From NCBI GenBank assembly GCA_945928865.1, contig CAMENZ010000005.1:1-64000 (forward strand): a stretch of 64,000 nucleotides of DNA. The letters are read 5' to 3'. This stretch comes from an uncultured Clostridia bacterium (GTDB lineage Bacteria > Bacillota > Clostridia > Peptostreptococcales > Anaerovoracaceae). Positions within the stretch are counted from its first letter, which is position 1. Every line of letters begins with the position of its first letter. This document shows positions 1-8,742 of the stretch, one piece after another. The translations under genes and the position numbers were made by a program. The notes below the pieces were generated by a model. That model worked only from the letters and a program-made list of their open reading frames with translations, made no database searches and was not told the DNA's origin.

Positions 1-25
1 AACCCGCATAAATACTGGGGTTTTC

Positions 26-1570
26 TTACTTGTCGTTCGGTAAGGACTTCATTGTAGGGAATAGAATTATATCCCTAATGCTTGGAGCATCAGTTATAAG
101 CATAATAACTCTATCAATTCCCACACCTAAACCACCTGTTGGTGGAAGCCCTACTTCTAAAGCATTTACGAAGTCCATATCCATTGGATGAGCCTCATCA
201 TCTTCGCCGGAATCCAACTGTGCCTGCTGGGTAACAAATCTATCGTACTGGTCTATAGGGTCATTTAACTCTGAGAAGGCATTAGCAATTTCCCAACCAT
301 TAATATATGCTTCAAAACGGCGTGTGATACGCGGATCTTCCGGATCACGCTTTGAAAGTGGTGAGATTTCTACAGGATGTCCCACAACAAACACCGGTCC
401 ATCTAAGTAACCCGGAACATCTTCACAGTACTCCTCAAACATTTCTGCTATGAGTTTTCCTCTAGTCATCTTCTTAACTTCATCCGCTTCCATTCCATAC
501 TTAATGCAAGCCTCTCTAGCCTCTTCATCTGTTTCGATTTTGTCAAAATCCACTCCGGTAATTTCCTTTACAGCATCCGCCATATTTAATCTTCTCCAAG
601 GTGGAGTAACATCGAATTCCTTACCTTGATACTTCAATATAGGTGTTCCATTTACAGCTAAGGCAGCCTTATAAACTAACTGTTCTGTAACTTCCATTGT
701 ATCTTCCATATTTCCGTACGCCATATAGCATTCCATAGAAGTAAACTCAGGGTTATGGTTTCTATCCATTCCTTCGTTACGGAACATTTTTCCCATTTCA
801 TATACTCTATCTAAACCACCTACTATAAGTCTCTTTAGATAAAGTTCATTAGAAATACGAAGCTTCATGTCTAAATCCAATGTATTATGGTGGGTCTCAA
901 AAGGTCTGGCATTAGCTCCACCTGCTATAGTTGTAAGTATAGGTGTATCTACTTCTAAATATCCATAATCCTCTTCTAAAACTCTCTTGATTTCGTGGAT
1001 AATAGCAGCTCTCTTATAGAACATTTCCCTTACATTAGGGTTCATAATAAGATCTACATATCTCTGACGATAACGCTGCTCCTGATCCTTTAAGCCTTGC
1101 CATTTATTAGGTAAAACCTGTAAGGACTTAGAAAGAAGTACTACCTTAGATACCTTTATAGAAACTTCACCTGTTCTAGTTTTGAATACAGTACCTTCCA
1201 CACCTACGATATCACCTATATCATAAGTTTTAAACCACTGATATTCCTCAGTTCCTATAGCATCTCTTCCTACGAAACACTGAATTCTTCCCTGCTTATC
1301 TTGAATATCAATAAAGGAAGCCTTTCCCATGTGTCTAAATGCCATAATTCTACCGGCACAAGACACTTCCTGCTCTTCCATAGCTACGAAATTGTCTTTA
1401 ATGTCTTCACTATGAGCAGTAACATTCCATGTTTCATGTACGAAAGGATTTCTGCCTGCTTCTTGTAGAGCTTTTAACTTTTCTCTTCTAATCTGTCTCT
1501 GCTCCGTTAATTGTTCTTCCGTAACTTCTTCAATTTCCACTTCTGGATTTAACCTATTTTCTTCGCTCAT
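26..1570 (-). CDS. lysS: Lysyl-tRNA synthetase, class II
   Basis: Charges tRNA-Lys with lysine in the cytoplasm. The 514-residue protein has the usual class II plan: a charged N-terminal tail, an OB-fold anticodon-binding domain (about residues 70-155) and a class II catalytic core. Motif 2 is visible as FRNEGMDRNHNPEFTSME and motif 3 as GLGVGIDRVIML close to the C-terminus. Length is normal for bacterial LysRS. The ATG is preceded by GAGGAAAG at a good distance. It lies 26 bases after greA on the same strand, so it is the last gene of a racemase paralogue-greA-lysS operon. A greA-lysS pairing is common in Firmicutes. The family call is secure. Confidence 0.97.
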   Translation of the reverse strand: MSEENRLNPEVEIEEVTEEQLTEQRQIRREKLKALQEAGRNPFVHETWNVTAHSEDIKDNFVAMEEQEVSCAGRIMAFRHMGKASFIDIQDKQGRIQCFVGRDAIGTEEYQWFKTYDIGDIVGVEGTVFKTRTGEVSIKVSKVVLLSKSLQVLPNKWQGLKDQEQRYRQRYVDLIMNPNVREMFYKRAAIIHEIKRVLEEDYGYLEVDTPILTTIAGGANARPFETHHNTLDLDMKLRISNELYLKRLIVGGLDRVYEMGKMFRNEGMDRNHNPEFTSMECYMAYGNMEDTMEVTEQLVYKAALAVNGTPILKYQGKEFDVTPPWRRLNMADAVKEITGVDFDKIETDEEAREACIKYGMEADEVKKMTRGKLIAEMFEEYCEDVPGYLDGPVFVVGHPVEISPLSKRDPEDPRITRRFEAYINGWEIANAFSELNDPIDQYDRFVTQQAQLDSGEDDEAHPMDMDFVNALEVGLPPTGGLGVGIDRVIMLITDAPSIRDIILFPTMKSLPNDK

Positions 1571-1596
1571 TTCTCTTTCCTCACAAATATTTTATA

Positions 1597-2067
1597 TTAT
1601 CTATTTATTTCCAAAACTTGATATTTGAATGTTCCATCCGGAACTAAAATTTCTACTACATCATCAACTTTTTTGCCTAGTAGATTTTGTCCTATTAAGG
1701 ATTCATTGGAAATTTTTCCTACAAAAGGATCAGCCTCAGTTGTTCCCACGATTATGTAATCATAAACTTCTCCTGATTCTAATTCCTTTATCTTAATTTT
1801 TGCACCAACGCCGATGAAATCATTGGAAACTTCCATTTCATCGATGATTTTCGCACTTTTAATCATCTTCTCAAGTTTGAAAATTCTATCTTCCATTTCC
1901 GCCTGCTCATCTTTAGCTGCGTCATATTCAGCATTTTCTGAAATATCTCCGTAAGAAATAGCTTCCTTAAGTCTTTCGGAAACCTCTCTTCTCTTTACGG
2001 ACACTAACATTTCATATTCTTCTACGATTTTATCATACCCTTCTTTGGTTAAATATTCTTCTGCCAT
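1597..2067 (-). CDS. greA: Transcription elongation factor GreA
   Basis: Rescues backtracked RNA polymerase by stimulating cleavage of the nascent RNA 3' end. The 156 residues show an N-terminal antiparallel coiled coil (about residues 8-75, containing the YGDISENAEYDAAK segment with the acidic tip typical of GreA) and a C-terminal FKBP-like domain ending in the family-type VEILVPDGTFKYQVLEI stretch. Length equals the family norm. A strong AAGGAGG site precedes the ATG. It is the middle gene of an operon: 49 bases follow the racemase paralogue and 26 bases precede lysS. There is nothing odd in the sequence. Confidence 0.97.
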   Translation of the reverse strand: MAEEYLTKEGYDKIVEEYEMLVSVKRREVSERLKEAISYGDISENAEYDAAKDEQAEMEDRIFKLEKMIKSAKIIDEMEVSNDFIGVGAKIKIKELESGEVYDYIIVGTTEADPFVGKISNESLIGQNLLGKKVDDVVEILVPDGTFKYQVLEINR

Positions 2068-2116
2068 TAAACTATTCCTCCTTAATGAATATGTTTTACA
2101 TATACTTTCTAAATAA

Positions 2117-3211
2117 TCAAATATATGCGATATTTACATTTTTACAGCTTGTTAAATATACCATAGTTGCGTAACACACATCAAATTCCATTATGTCACC
2201 AACTTTATAGTCCTTTTCACTATCTTGAACATCTATGATAGTGTGGTCGGAAGAAGCACCCAAAATCTCTATTTCCTTTTCCATAGGAATAAGTTCATTC
2301 GGTGAACCATAGTCCACCTTGCCCATGGCAAGTAACGCCCTTCTTCTTATACCTCTATCTAAATATTCAGGTTTATGCCCGAAAGCATCTACACCAATTT
2401 CTCCTACAGGATGAGTAGGTTTGTCTTTAACCTCTATAACCTCTGCTTTAAGTCTAAAAATATCTTTATGCAAAGGTTCCGTCTTATGTCCATAATATTC
2501 TTCTAAATCTCTTGCTAAAAGAATACCCTCTCCAACCCTAAGAAGATTTACTCTATCCGGAATTTTGCCTTCCCAAATTCTCATAAGGCTGCTGGTAGCA
2601 CCACCTGCGATATACTCCAGCTCTCTGCCGATACGCTTTTCTACCGCTTCTGCCACCTGAACTAATTCTTCCAATTTCTCATTAGTAGGTAAAATCGAAC
2701 CATAGCAGCCTACATTGGTACCAACACCAACTAACTGAATATTGATAAGTTTGTTTTCAATATATTCAGCTACATTTACCAGTTCTTCTTTATCCCAATA
2801 GCCTTCTCTAAGATCCCCTAAATCCGCCATTAAGATAACCTTATGAAGCTTGCCTTGAGCCTTAGCCTCTTCATTTAATGCTTTTATCACTTGAAGTTCG
2901 CTATTAAGACTGTATTCACAGAGCCTAATAACTTCTGAAATTTCGCTGAGCATAGGAATTCTAATGAGCATCATAGGTTTTTCGATACCTAAGGCTACCG
3001 CCTCTTCAATCTGCTCTAAACGGGAAGATGCTATAAAAGCCGCTCCACCTTCATCAAAAGTTTTAATAACTTCTGAAAGACCTGTGGCACCCTTAATAAC
3101 TCCTGCTACCTGAACGCCCATTTTTCCACATCTTTCAACTACTTCTACTACATTTTCCTTCAAATGCTTCAAATTCACTTCAAGTCTTGGATATCTATTT
3201 TCCATAGACAC
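2117..3211 (-). CDS. Ornithine/alanine racemase-family PLP enzyme, paralogue of Orr
   Basis: A fold-type III PLP racemase of the alanine racemase N-terminal family, 364 residues. It is a clear paralogue of the orr gene at 36830-37918: both have PRLxxxLKxL at the N-terminus, a candidate PLP lysine in VIKGATG (TKGLA in orr), the LMADLGDLREG segment, GEIGVDAFGxKP and an SSDHTIxDV motif near the end. The substrate cannot be read from the sequence. Racemisation of ornithine or of another amino acid is plausible. It heads the operon with greA and lysS, far from the ornithine cluster, which suggests a separate role. AGGAGGTG precedes the ATG, and a TTGAAA-N17-TAAAAT promoter lies just upstream. Confidence 0.8.
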   Translation of the reverse strand: MSMENRYPRLEVNLKHLKENVVEVVERCGKMGVQVAGVIKGATGLSEVIKTFDEGGAAFIASSRLEQIEEAVALGIEKPMMLIRIPMLSEISEVIRLCEYSLNSELQVIKALNEEAKAQGKLHKVILMADLGDLREGYWDKEELVNVAEYIENKLINIQLVGVGTNVGCYGSILPTNEKLEELVQVAEAVEKRIGRELEYIAGGATSSLMRIWEGKIPDRVNLLRVGEGILLARDLEEYYGHKTEPLHKDIFRLKAEVIEVKDKPTHPVGEIGVDAFGHKPEYLDRGIRRRALLAMGKVDYGSPNELIPMEKEIEILGASSDHTIIDVQDSEKDYKVGDIMEFDVCYATMVYLTSCKNVNIAYI

Positions 3212-3234
3212 CTCCTAAATTCATATATCTTAGT

Positions 3235-3263
3235 ATTTTACCACTATATTGAGAATTTTTCAA
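3235..3263 (-). promoter_or_regulatory. Sigma-70-type promoter of the racemase paralogue-greA-lysS operon
   Basis: Read on the minus strand, TTGAAA and TAAAAT are separated by 17 bases, about 25 bases before the ribosome binding site of the racemase paralogue. One copy of the repeated word GCGGATTTTG abuts the -35 element at 3264-3273. Confidence 0.55.
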
Positions 3264-3290
3264 CAAAATCCGCCATTTCTAAAGGTTTTT

Positions 3291-3443
3291 CTAAAGTTTT
3301 CCTGATCTAAATCTAGCATAAAGCACCATGGCTGTGACTACTAAAACTAATAAAAACTTAGTTCTGGTATTCATAGAATCAAATTTATCATTTATCTTCC
3401 TAAGCCAACCATTTTTTTGCTTTTCCTTATCATACATATTCAT
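3291..3443 (-). CDS. Small single-pass membrane protein coupled to deoD
   Basis: A 50-residue reading frame whose ATG overlaps the deoD stop codon in a TAATG junction, the usual signature of translational coupling. The protein has a highly charged N-terminal half (MNMYDKEKQKNGWLRKINDK, with more charge up to residue 29) followed by one hydrophobic helix (about residues 30-43, LLVLVVTAMVLYA) and a basic tail RFRSGKL. The charge pattern predicts one transmembrane segment, with the topology uncertain. I do not recognise a family. It is likely co-transcribed with deoD and has no promoter of its own. The tight overlap, an intact frame and a sensible membrane-protein composition argue for a real gene. 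No homologue could be checked. Confidence 0.55.
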   Translation of the reverse strand: MNMYDKEKQKNGWLRKINDKFDSMNTRTKFLLVLVVTAMVLYARFRSGKL

Positions 3444-4150
3444 TATGCTATTTCCAACGCAATCTTCATCATATTAGTGAAGCTTGACTGCCTTTCTTCA
3501 GGAGTAGTCGCCTCTCCTGTAAATGGATTATCAGAAATAGTACATATAGCTAAAGCATTCTTTCCTGCGCGTGCTGCATTCATATAAAGACCTGCCGCCT
3601 CCATTTCAGTAGCTAAAACGCCCATCTTCTGCCATTTATCTAAACCTCTGGCGTCATCATAGAAAATATCTGATGAGAATAAGTTTCCTACTAATGGTTT
3701 AAGCCCTAACTCATCAGCAGCCTTAACTGCTTTCTGTAAAAGTTCAAAAGAACAGATAGGTGCAAAAGTTCCCGGAAGCTGATACTGAGCCCCATAATTA
3801 GAATTTGTGCAAGCTCCCTGACCTATAACAATATCCCTTACCTTAAGGTCAGGTCTAACAACTCCCGCTGTTCCAATTCTAATAATATTATCCACATCAT
3901 AGAAATTAAATAATTCATAAGAATAAATTCCCATAGACGGGATACCCATACCTGATGCCATTACAGATACTTTTTTACCCTTATAAGTTCCTGTATATCC
4001 ATGTATTCCTCTTACATTATTAACTAAAACTGCATCTTCCAAGAAAGTTTCCGCAATGAATTTAGCCCTTAATGGATCTCCCGGCATTAAAACTGTTTTC
4101 GCGAACTGATCTTTTCCTGCTTCTATATGTGGTGTAGGTGTATTTGACAT
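3443..4150 (-). CDS. deoD: Purine-nucleoside phosphorylase, DeoD type
   Basis: Catalyses phosphorolysis of purine (deoxy)nucleosides to base and (deoxy)ribose-1-phosphate in purine salvage. The 235 residues match the hexameric DeoD family throughout: N-terminal TPHIEAGKDQFAKTVLMPGDPLRAKFI (split over residues 5-31) with the phosphate-binding GDPxRA, the VRGIHGYTGTYKG segment, MASGMGIPSMGIY, EMEAAGLY for ribose binding, and ISDNPFTGE carrying the catalytic aspartate. AGGGAGG lies before the ATG. The stop codon overlaps the start of a small membrane protein gene. It diverges from ansA across an 82-base spacer in which both promoters overlap. Confidence 0.96.
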   Translation of the reverse strand: MSNTPTPHIEAGKDQFAKTVLMPGDPLRAKFIAETFLEDAVLVNNVRGIHGYTGTYKGKKVSVMASGMGIPSMGIYSYELFNFYDVDNIIRIGTAGVVRPDLKVRDIVIGQGACTNSNYGAQYQLPGTFAPICSFELLQKAVKAADELGLKPLVGNLFSSDIFYDDARGLDKWQKMGVLATEMEAAGLYMNAARAGKNALAICTISDNPFTGEATTPEERQSSFTNMMKIALEIA

Positions 4151-4165
4151 ACTAAATTCCTCCCT

Positions 4166-4193
4166 TTGTTTTTTACATATTTTGTGCTATAAT
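4166..4193 (+). promoter_or_regulatory. Promoter of ansA
   Basis: TTGTTT and a perfect TATAAT are separated by 16 bases, about 40 bases before the ansA start. The -10 shares two bases with the -10 of the divergent deoD promoter. Confidence 0.5.
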
Positions 4194-4220
4194 TCTATCA
4201 TACTTTTTGAAATTTTCCAA
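4192..4220 (-). promoter_or_regulatory. Promoter of deoD
   Basis: On the minus strand TTGGAA and TAGAAT are 17 bases apart, about 40 bases before deoD. It overlaps the opposite-facing ansA promoter, so the two probably exclude each other. Confidence 0.45.
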
Positions 4221-4232
4221 GTGAGGTTTTTG

Positions 4233-5246
4233 ATGAAAAAAAGAGTTTGTATCTTGTACACAGGTGGCACCATAGGAATGGTACCTACAGAACACGGTTT
4301 TGCACCGAAAAAAGCATATTTTTCTACATTATTAGACGAAATTTATCAATTAAAGGATCCGGATATGCCCCTATGGGATATTGTAGAATTTGATCCACTC
4401 CTAGACTCTGCCAATGTAGCCTATGAACAGTGGGTAAGTATAGGTCGAGCCATTAAAGAGCGTTACGACTATTATGATGGTTTTGTAATACTTCATGGTA
4501 CGGACACCATGTCCTATACAGCATCTGCCCTGTCCTTTATGTTGGAAGGCTTAGCTAAACCCGTAGTCCTTACAGGAGCGCAAATCCCTCTATGCCAACT
4601 ACGTAGCGATGGAAGGGATAACCTGATAAATTCTATGGTTATAGCCTCCGAAGGAGTAGTAAACGAAGTATGCTTATATTTTGCAGGCAAACTTCTTAGG
4701 GGAAATCGCTCTACCAAAACCTCAGCAGACGAACTAATGGCATTCACATCGCCTAATTTCCCTGCCCTTGCCAATGTAGGCATAGATATAAAGTATAACC
4801 ACCATGTTTTAAACCAAATTCCAAAATCCAATAAGTTCAAATTGGTAGAATTCAAACAGACACCTATCGGCGTACTAAAAATCTTTCCGGGCATACAATT
4901 TGAACTCTTTGAGCAAATTATTTCTGAAAAGCTGAAAGGTGTGGTTTTAGAAACCTTTGGAGACGGAAACATTCCAAATAACGAAAGTAGCCTAGTAAAC
5001 AGTATCCAAAGAGTGTCCGCTAAAGGTTCAGTAATAGCTGTATGCTCTCAATGTTATCAAGGTACAACAAAACTAGGCACCTACGCTACCAGTAATGATT
5101 TGAAGAGCTTTGGCGCTGTAGGTTGTATGGATATGACCACAGAGGCAGCCATAGCCAAGCTTTATTATCTATTTAGCATGGATTATGATATAGAAACCAT
5201 TAAAAACCTTATGGGTAAAAACCTAAGAGGCGAATTAAGTGAATAG
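4233..5246 (+). CDS. ansA: L-asparaginase, type I (cytoplasmic)
   Basis: Hydrolyses L-asparagine to aspartate and ammonia. The 337-residue protein starts with the family N-terminus RVCILYTGGTIGM, which carries the first catalytic threonine, and has the second catalytic motif LHGTDTMSYTASAL and the GAQIPL segment. There is no signal peptide, so it is cytoplasmic type I rather than type II. The frame is open upstream from a TTG at 4182, but the ATG at 4233 is preferred: it follows a GTGAGG site by six bases and begins exactly where the family does. The gene stands alone on the plus strand, with its own promoter and a strong terminator. It fits the amino-acid-fermenting lifestyle. Confidence 0.93.
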   Translation: MKKRVCILYTGGTIGMVPTEHGFAPKKAYFSTLLDEIYQLKDPDMPLWDIVEFDPLLDSANVAYEQWVSIGRAIKERYDYYDGFVILHGTDTMSYTASALSFMLEGLAKPVVLTGAQIPLCQLRSDGRDNLINSMVIASEGVVNEVCLYFAGKLLRGNRSTKTSADELMAFTSPNFPALANVGIDIKYNHHVLNQIPKSNKFKLVEFKQTPIGVLKIFPGIQFELFEQIISEKLKGVVLETFGDGNIPNNESSLVNSIQRVSAKGSVIAVCSQCYQGTTKLGTYATSNDLKSFGAVGCMDMTTEAAIAKLYYLFSMDYDIETIKNLMGKNLRGELSE

Positions 5247-5290
5247 ATTAAATTTCAAAATCCAGTTATATAAGTTTTATAGAAACAAGC

Positions 5291-5337
5291 AAAAAGCTAC
5301 CGACAAACTTGCTAATGCAAGTTGTCGATAGCTTTTT
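5291..5337. terminator. Bidirectional terminator between ansA and addB
   Basis: A roughly 20-bp stem (AAAAAGCTAC-CGACAAACTTGC pairing with GCAAGTTGTCG-ATAGCTTTTTT) with a tiny loop, ending in T runs on both strands. It serves the convergent ansA and addB transcripts. Confidence 0.9.
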
Positions 5338-5373
5338 TATATTATAAGTATCTATTCTCTATTTTTATTTATA

Positions 5374-8300
5374 TTAAAAATTATTATACCTACACCCTTT
5401 AAAGCCTAAGTCAAACATACATATACTACCATACTCACAGTATTCGCAGGCATTTTTGTCCTTACTCTTCATAGGATAAATTTTCACTTCTCCTTCAGCT
5501 ATGGCTTTACAAATTTTTTCGAGATTTTCCTTAGTCTTAGCTTCCAACTTGGCAAATTCCTCTTCTTCCATTAAAACGCCTCTTTTAGCATATTCGCCAC
5601 TTTTCAACTTGCTAACATTTACTACCTCTGACTTTTCCAAAAAATCTCCTGCGACATCTCTGATAACATCACTGTCTGCCACTAAAACTCCATCCATCTT
5701 ATATAGTTCGGAAATTATGCTCAAACATTCTTCGTCCGAAGGAAGTTTTTCATTTAGCTCCACTCTAGGCTCTTTGATTTTAAAATAAAAAACACCTGCC
5801 GGTCTTCTTATATTCTCTTTCGCCGCCTCTAAATAAGTCATAAGTTGAAGGCTATATCCGACTTCTACTTCTTCCTTATTAAAACTTGTTTTGCCTGTTT
5901 TATAGTCTATAATTTTAACTCTATCACCTCTTAAAAAGTCTACCCTGTCAATTTTGCCCTCTATTAAAATCTTATTGCCATCTTCATCTATAGGAATTTC
6001 AATGGGCTGAATCATCTTATTTGCCCCAAAATCCACTTCGAATCGGCTTTTTACGATTAACCCCTTTTTTACATGAGAAACCATAATCCAACAGATTTTG
6101 CGACAGATTTCCAAAGCTCTCTTACTTCTATATTGCTCCTCTTTGCCTTTAAGAAAAATTCCTTCTCTATAATTAGCTATTTTTCCCTCAAAAATTTTTT
6201 CTACTAATCCATCACATTCTTCCTTTGTCAAAGTCATCCAAGGAGATTCTATATCAGTTAAAGCAATTCCTCGGCCTTCTAAATTTTTTGATAAGGTTCT
6301 GGAAAGCTCCATTAAACAGTCATGATAAATATCTCCTATTTCCCTACTTGAAATCTGGAAAATTCTTCTTTCCTCAGGTCTTAAACCGGCGGATACGAAA
6401 AAGCTAAAAGGACAGCGTGAAAATTTTTCTACTTTAGAAGGACTTAAAGTTAAATACTCCTTAACTTCATTCCTCTTTTCATAAAGCCCCTTCGCCATAT
6501 CCTTTCCTAATTTATATTGGCTATTATCAAAGAACAAACCTTTTTTTATGCTCTCCAATCTATCCTTTTCGTCATTCTTAGTCCTATACCAGTCAAACAC
6601 TTCTCTCCATGTCTGACTTAACTCACCCTCTTCACCATAGGTCTGTATAACTTCCGTCAAATGCCTTAAACAAGAAATGCCACCATTTACTAAAAGTGTA
6701 TCATCCCCTCTATTCAAAACATCTTCTTCCACCGACTTGTCCGGGAAAAGCTCTCTTACCCTTTCAAATATTCCTGATGCCTTTAGCACTTCTCCACTTT
6801 CGTCAGAACCACTATAGGACAAATAGAGTTTCTCACAGGCTCTGGAAAAACAAGCATATATTCCCATTTTTTCTTCCATAGCCATGACAGAATCAAGTCT
6901 ACACATTTCACTGCCCTTAAACTTAAAAAGCTCTCTCTCATCTTCTGTCAATAAACCTTCTTGTCCACTTTCCCTAGGTAAAACTCCCTCATTCACACCT
7001 AAAACCATGAGAACCTTAGCCTTACCCGTTCTAAGCCTCTGAGTCGTACCCAAAACCACTGAATCTCTCTTAGATGGTAAAATCCCTATGGTAACCTGAG
7101 AAAGCCCTGTTTTCAACAGTTCTAAAAAATCATTTTTCTTAAAAGGCTTATCTCCCATAATTTCCTTTATCTGATCTAAAATCCCTACTAAATTTCCCCA
7201 AATCTGTTTAGTAGCTTCTGCTAAATCTTCTCTTTCCTTAGACTGATTTTCAGCCAAAGCCCTTATTTTATCCGGCAAATTTATCTCCTCATAAAGGAAT
7301 TTATACAAACCATCTATAAATTCGCTATAGGTCTTAACCTTAAGCCTGCCCTCAAAATCCACCATACCTTTAATAGCCTTTTCCCTAAGGTTATTGATAT
7401 GTACTAAATTCTCGCCATATTCAAAACTCCCCTTAACAAAAGGCTTCTTCCACATGGTTCCACGAATTTTATATTTGATTGCATAATTTTCCAACCGGCT
7501 GACTTCCTCAACATTAAGAACGCTAAATCCGGTTTTTAGATTGGCAATTATTGCCTCTGTCTTATACCTGCCAATTATAGCTTCCAAAAAGGATAGGACA
7601 TATTGGTTAATTGGATTTTGCAGCGCTTTTACCTTCTCATTTACAAATAGAGGTATTTCATATTCCTTAAAAACTCTTTTTAGAATATTAGTTCTAACAT
7701 CTTGGTCATTTAGAACCACTCTAATATCCCTAAAGGCATATCCCTCGTCCCGAACCAATCTCAAAATCTCCGCCGCCGCAGTCTCCGCCTCGTTATAAAG
7801 ATTTGCTGCCTGAATCAGTTTCACAGAAGATGCTTTGCCTTGCTCTATTCCCTTATAGGCTTCAAAAGGTAATGCAAAGAGGTTTTTCTCTATGACCCCT
7901 ATTTCTTCTGCCATATCCTTTCTGGCAAAATCTGCCGAAATAGGAATTTTTCTAAAGTCTACCTCATGAGCCTCCGCCTGTCTCACTAAATTTGCCATAA
8001 CAACTTCAGACAGTTGAAATAACTCCTTATCATTATCTCTTTCATCGGTGTAACAGTTCAATACAACATTGACCTCTTGAGAAACGGCCATAATCTCCCC
8101 TAAAACAGCCATAGCCTTAGGAGCCAAACTGTCAAAGCCGTATACCCAGACTTTATTGTTTTTAAGAAGTTGAGACTGGCGGATTTTGCTCAAGAAAAGG
8201 TCTATATAATCTTCAGAATCCGTGTATTTTCCTTCAATCTCAGCTTCATACTGACTGAAAATCAGGTGTAAATCCTGAAGCTTGTATTTAAGATAACTCT

Positions 8301-8730
8301 CCTCGTCCAGATTTTCCACAATTTCCAAAAGAGTATGACTATTTCCCTCATACTGTTTGAACTCTGAAATAAAATCGTTTACCATGGAAACAAAGGATTC
8401 TTTAGTCTCCAAACCCTTGAAAACCTTCAAATCTTCGCCCTTATTTCTGGCAATATGGGATAATATCATGTGTCTGCCATATTTATCTATAAAAGTTCTC
8501 TTCACACCGCCCAATTCAGAAATCAAACGATGACCCAATCTGGACATAGACAGCACTTCTATATCCATAAGGCAACTGGAAGTATCTTTAAGAGTATCAA
8601 ATATGCTATTTTCCGCTTCTAAAGTATATTGATCCGGCACTATAACTATGGCCCGCTGTGTATTCTTAAGGCTTTCAAATAAAAAAGCCTCTTTATCTAT
8701 ACTTTCTCTACCATAAAAAAGATTTAACAT
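5374..8730 (-). CDS. addB: ATP-dependent nuclease subunit B (AddB)
   Basis: The second subunit of the AddAB helicase-nuclease, which resects double-strand breaks and recognises Chi. The 1118 residues include an inactivated UvrD-like helicase region, a C-terminal RecB-type nuclease domain (IEGKIDRVDF then IIDYKTGK, the DxK catalytic pair) and four cysteines for the iron-sulfur cluster that staples the nuclease: one in SRCPFSFF and three in the C-terminal CEYCEYGSIC. The N-terminus, FYGRESIDKEAF, stands where AddB proteins usually carry a GxxGxGK[ST] P-loop, so that motif is degenerate. It is co-transcribed behind prfB and tex. The usual partner addA is not adjacent and is not in this window. 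Confidence 0.92.
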   Translation of the reverse strand: MLNLFYGRESIDKEAFLFESLKNTQRAIVIVPDQYTLEAENSIFDTLKDTSSCLMDIEVLSMSRLGHRLISELGGVKRTFIDKYGRHMILSHIARNKGEDLKVFKGLETKESFVSMVNDFISEFKQYEGNSHTLLEIVENLDEESYLKYKLQDLHLIFSQYEAEIEGKYTDSEDYIDLFLSKIRQSQLLKNNKVWVYGFDSLAPKAMAVLGEIMAVSQEVNVVLNCYTDERDNDKELFQLSEVVMANLVRQAEAHEVDFRKIPISADFARKDMAEEIGVIEKNLFALPFEAYKGIEQGKASSVKLIQAANLYNEAETAAAEILRLVRDEGYAFRDIRVVLNDQDVRTNILKRVFKEYEIPLFVNEKVKALQNPINQYVLSFLEAIIGRYKTEAIIANLKTGFSVLNVEEVSRLENYAIKYKIRGTMWKKPFVKGSFEYGENLVHINNLREKAIKGMVDFEGRLKVKTYSEFIDGLYKFLYEEINLPDKIRALAENQSKEREDLAEATKQIWGNLVGILDQIKEIMGDKPFKKNDFLELLKTGLSQVTIGILPSKRDSVVLGTTQRLRTGKAKVLMVLGVNEGVLPRESGQEGLLTEDERELFKFKGSEMCRLDSVMAMEEKMGIYACFSRACEKLYLSYSGSDESGEVLKASGIFERVRELFPDKSVEEDVLNRGDDTLLVNGGISCLRHLTEVIQTYGEEGELSQTWREVFDWYRTKNDEKDRLESIKKGLFFDNSQYKLGKDMAKGLYEKRNEVKEYLTLSPSKVEKFSRCPFSFFVSAGLRPEERRIFQISSREIGDIYHDCLMELSRTLSKNLEGRGIALTDIESPWMTLTKEECDGLVEKIFEGKIANYREGIFLKGKEEQYRSKRALEICRKICWIMVSHVKKGLIVKSRFEVDFGANKMIQPIEIPIDEDGNKILIEGKIDRVDFLRGDRVKIIDYKTGKTSFNKEEVEVGYSLQLMTYLEAAKENIRRPAGVFYFKIKEPRVELNEKLPSDEECLSIISELYKMDGVLVADSDVIRDVAGDFLEKSEVVNVSKLKSGEYAKRGVLMEEEEFAKLEAKTKENLEKICKAIAEGEVKIYPMKSKDKNACEYCEYGSICMFDLGFKGCRYNNF

Positions 8731-8742
8731 TTCTAAATTCCT

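Noticed and set aside
4514..4972. A 152-codon minus-strand frame inside ansA
   Set aside because: It is an antisense shadow of a gene with secure family motifs, and has no ribosome binding site or recognisable protein features.
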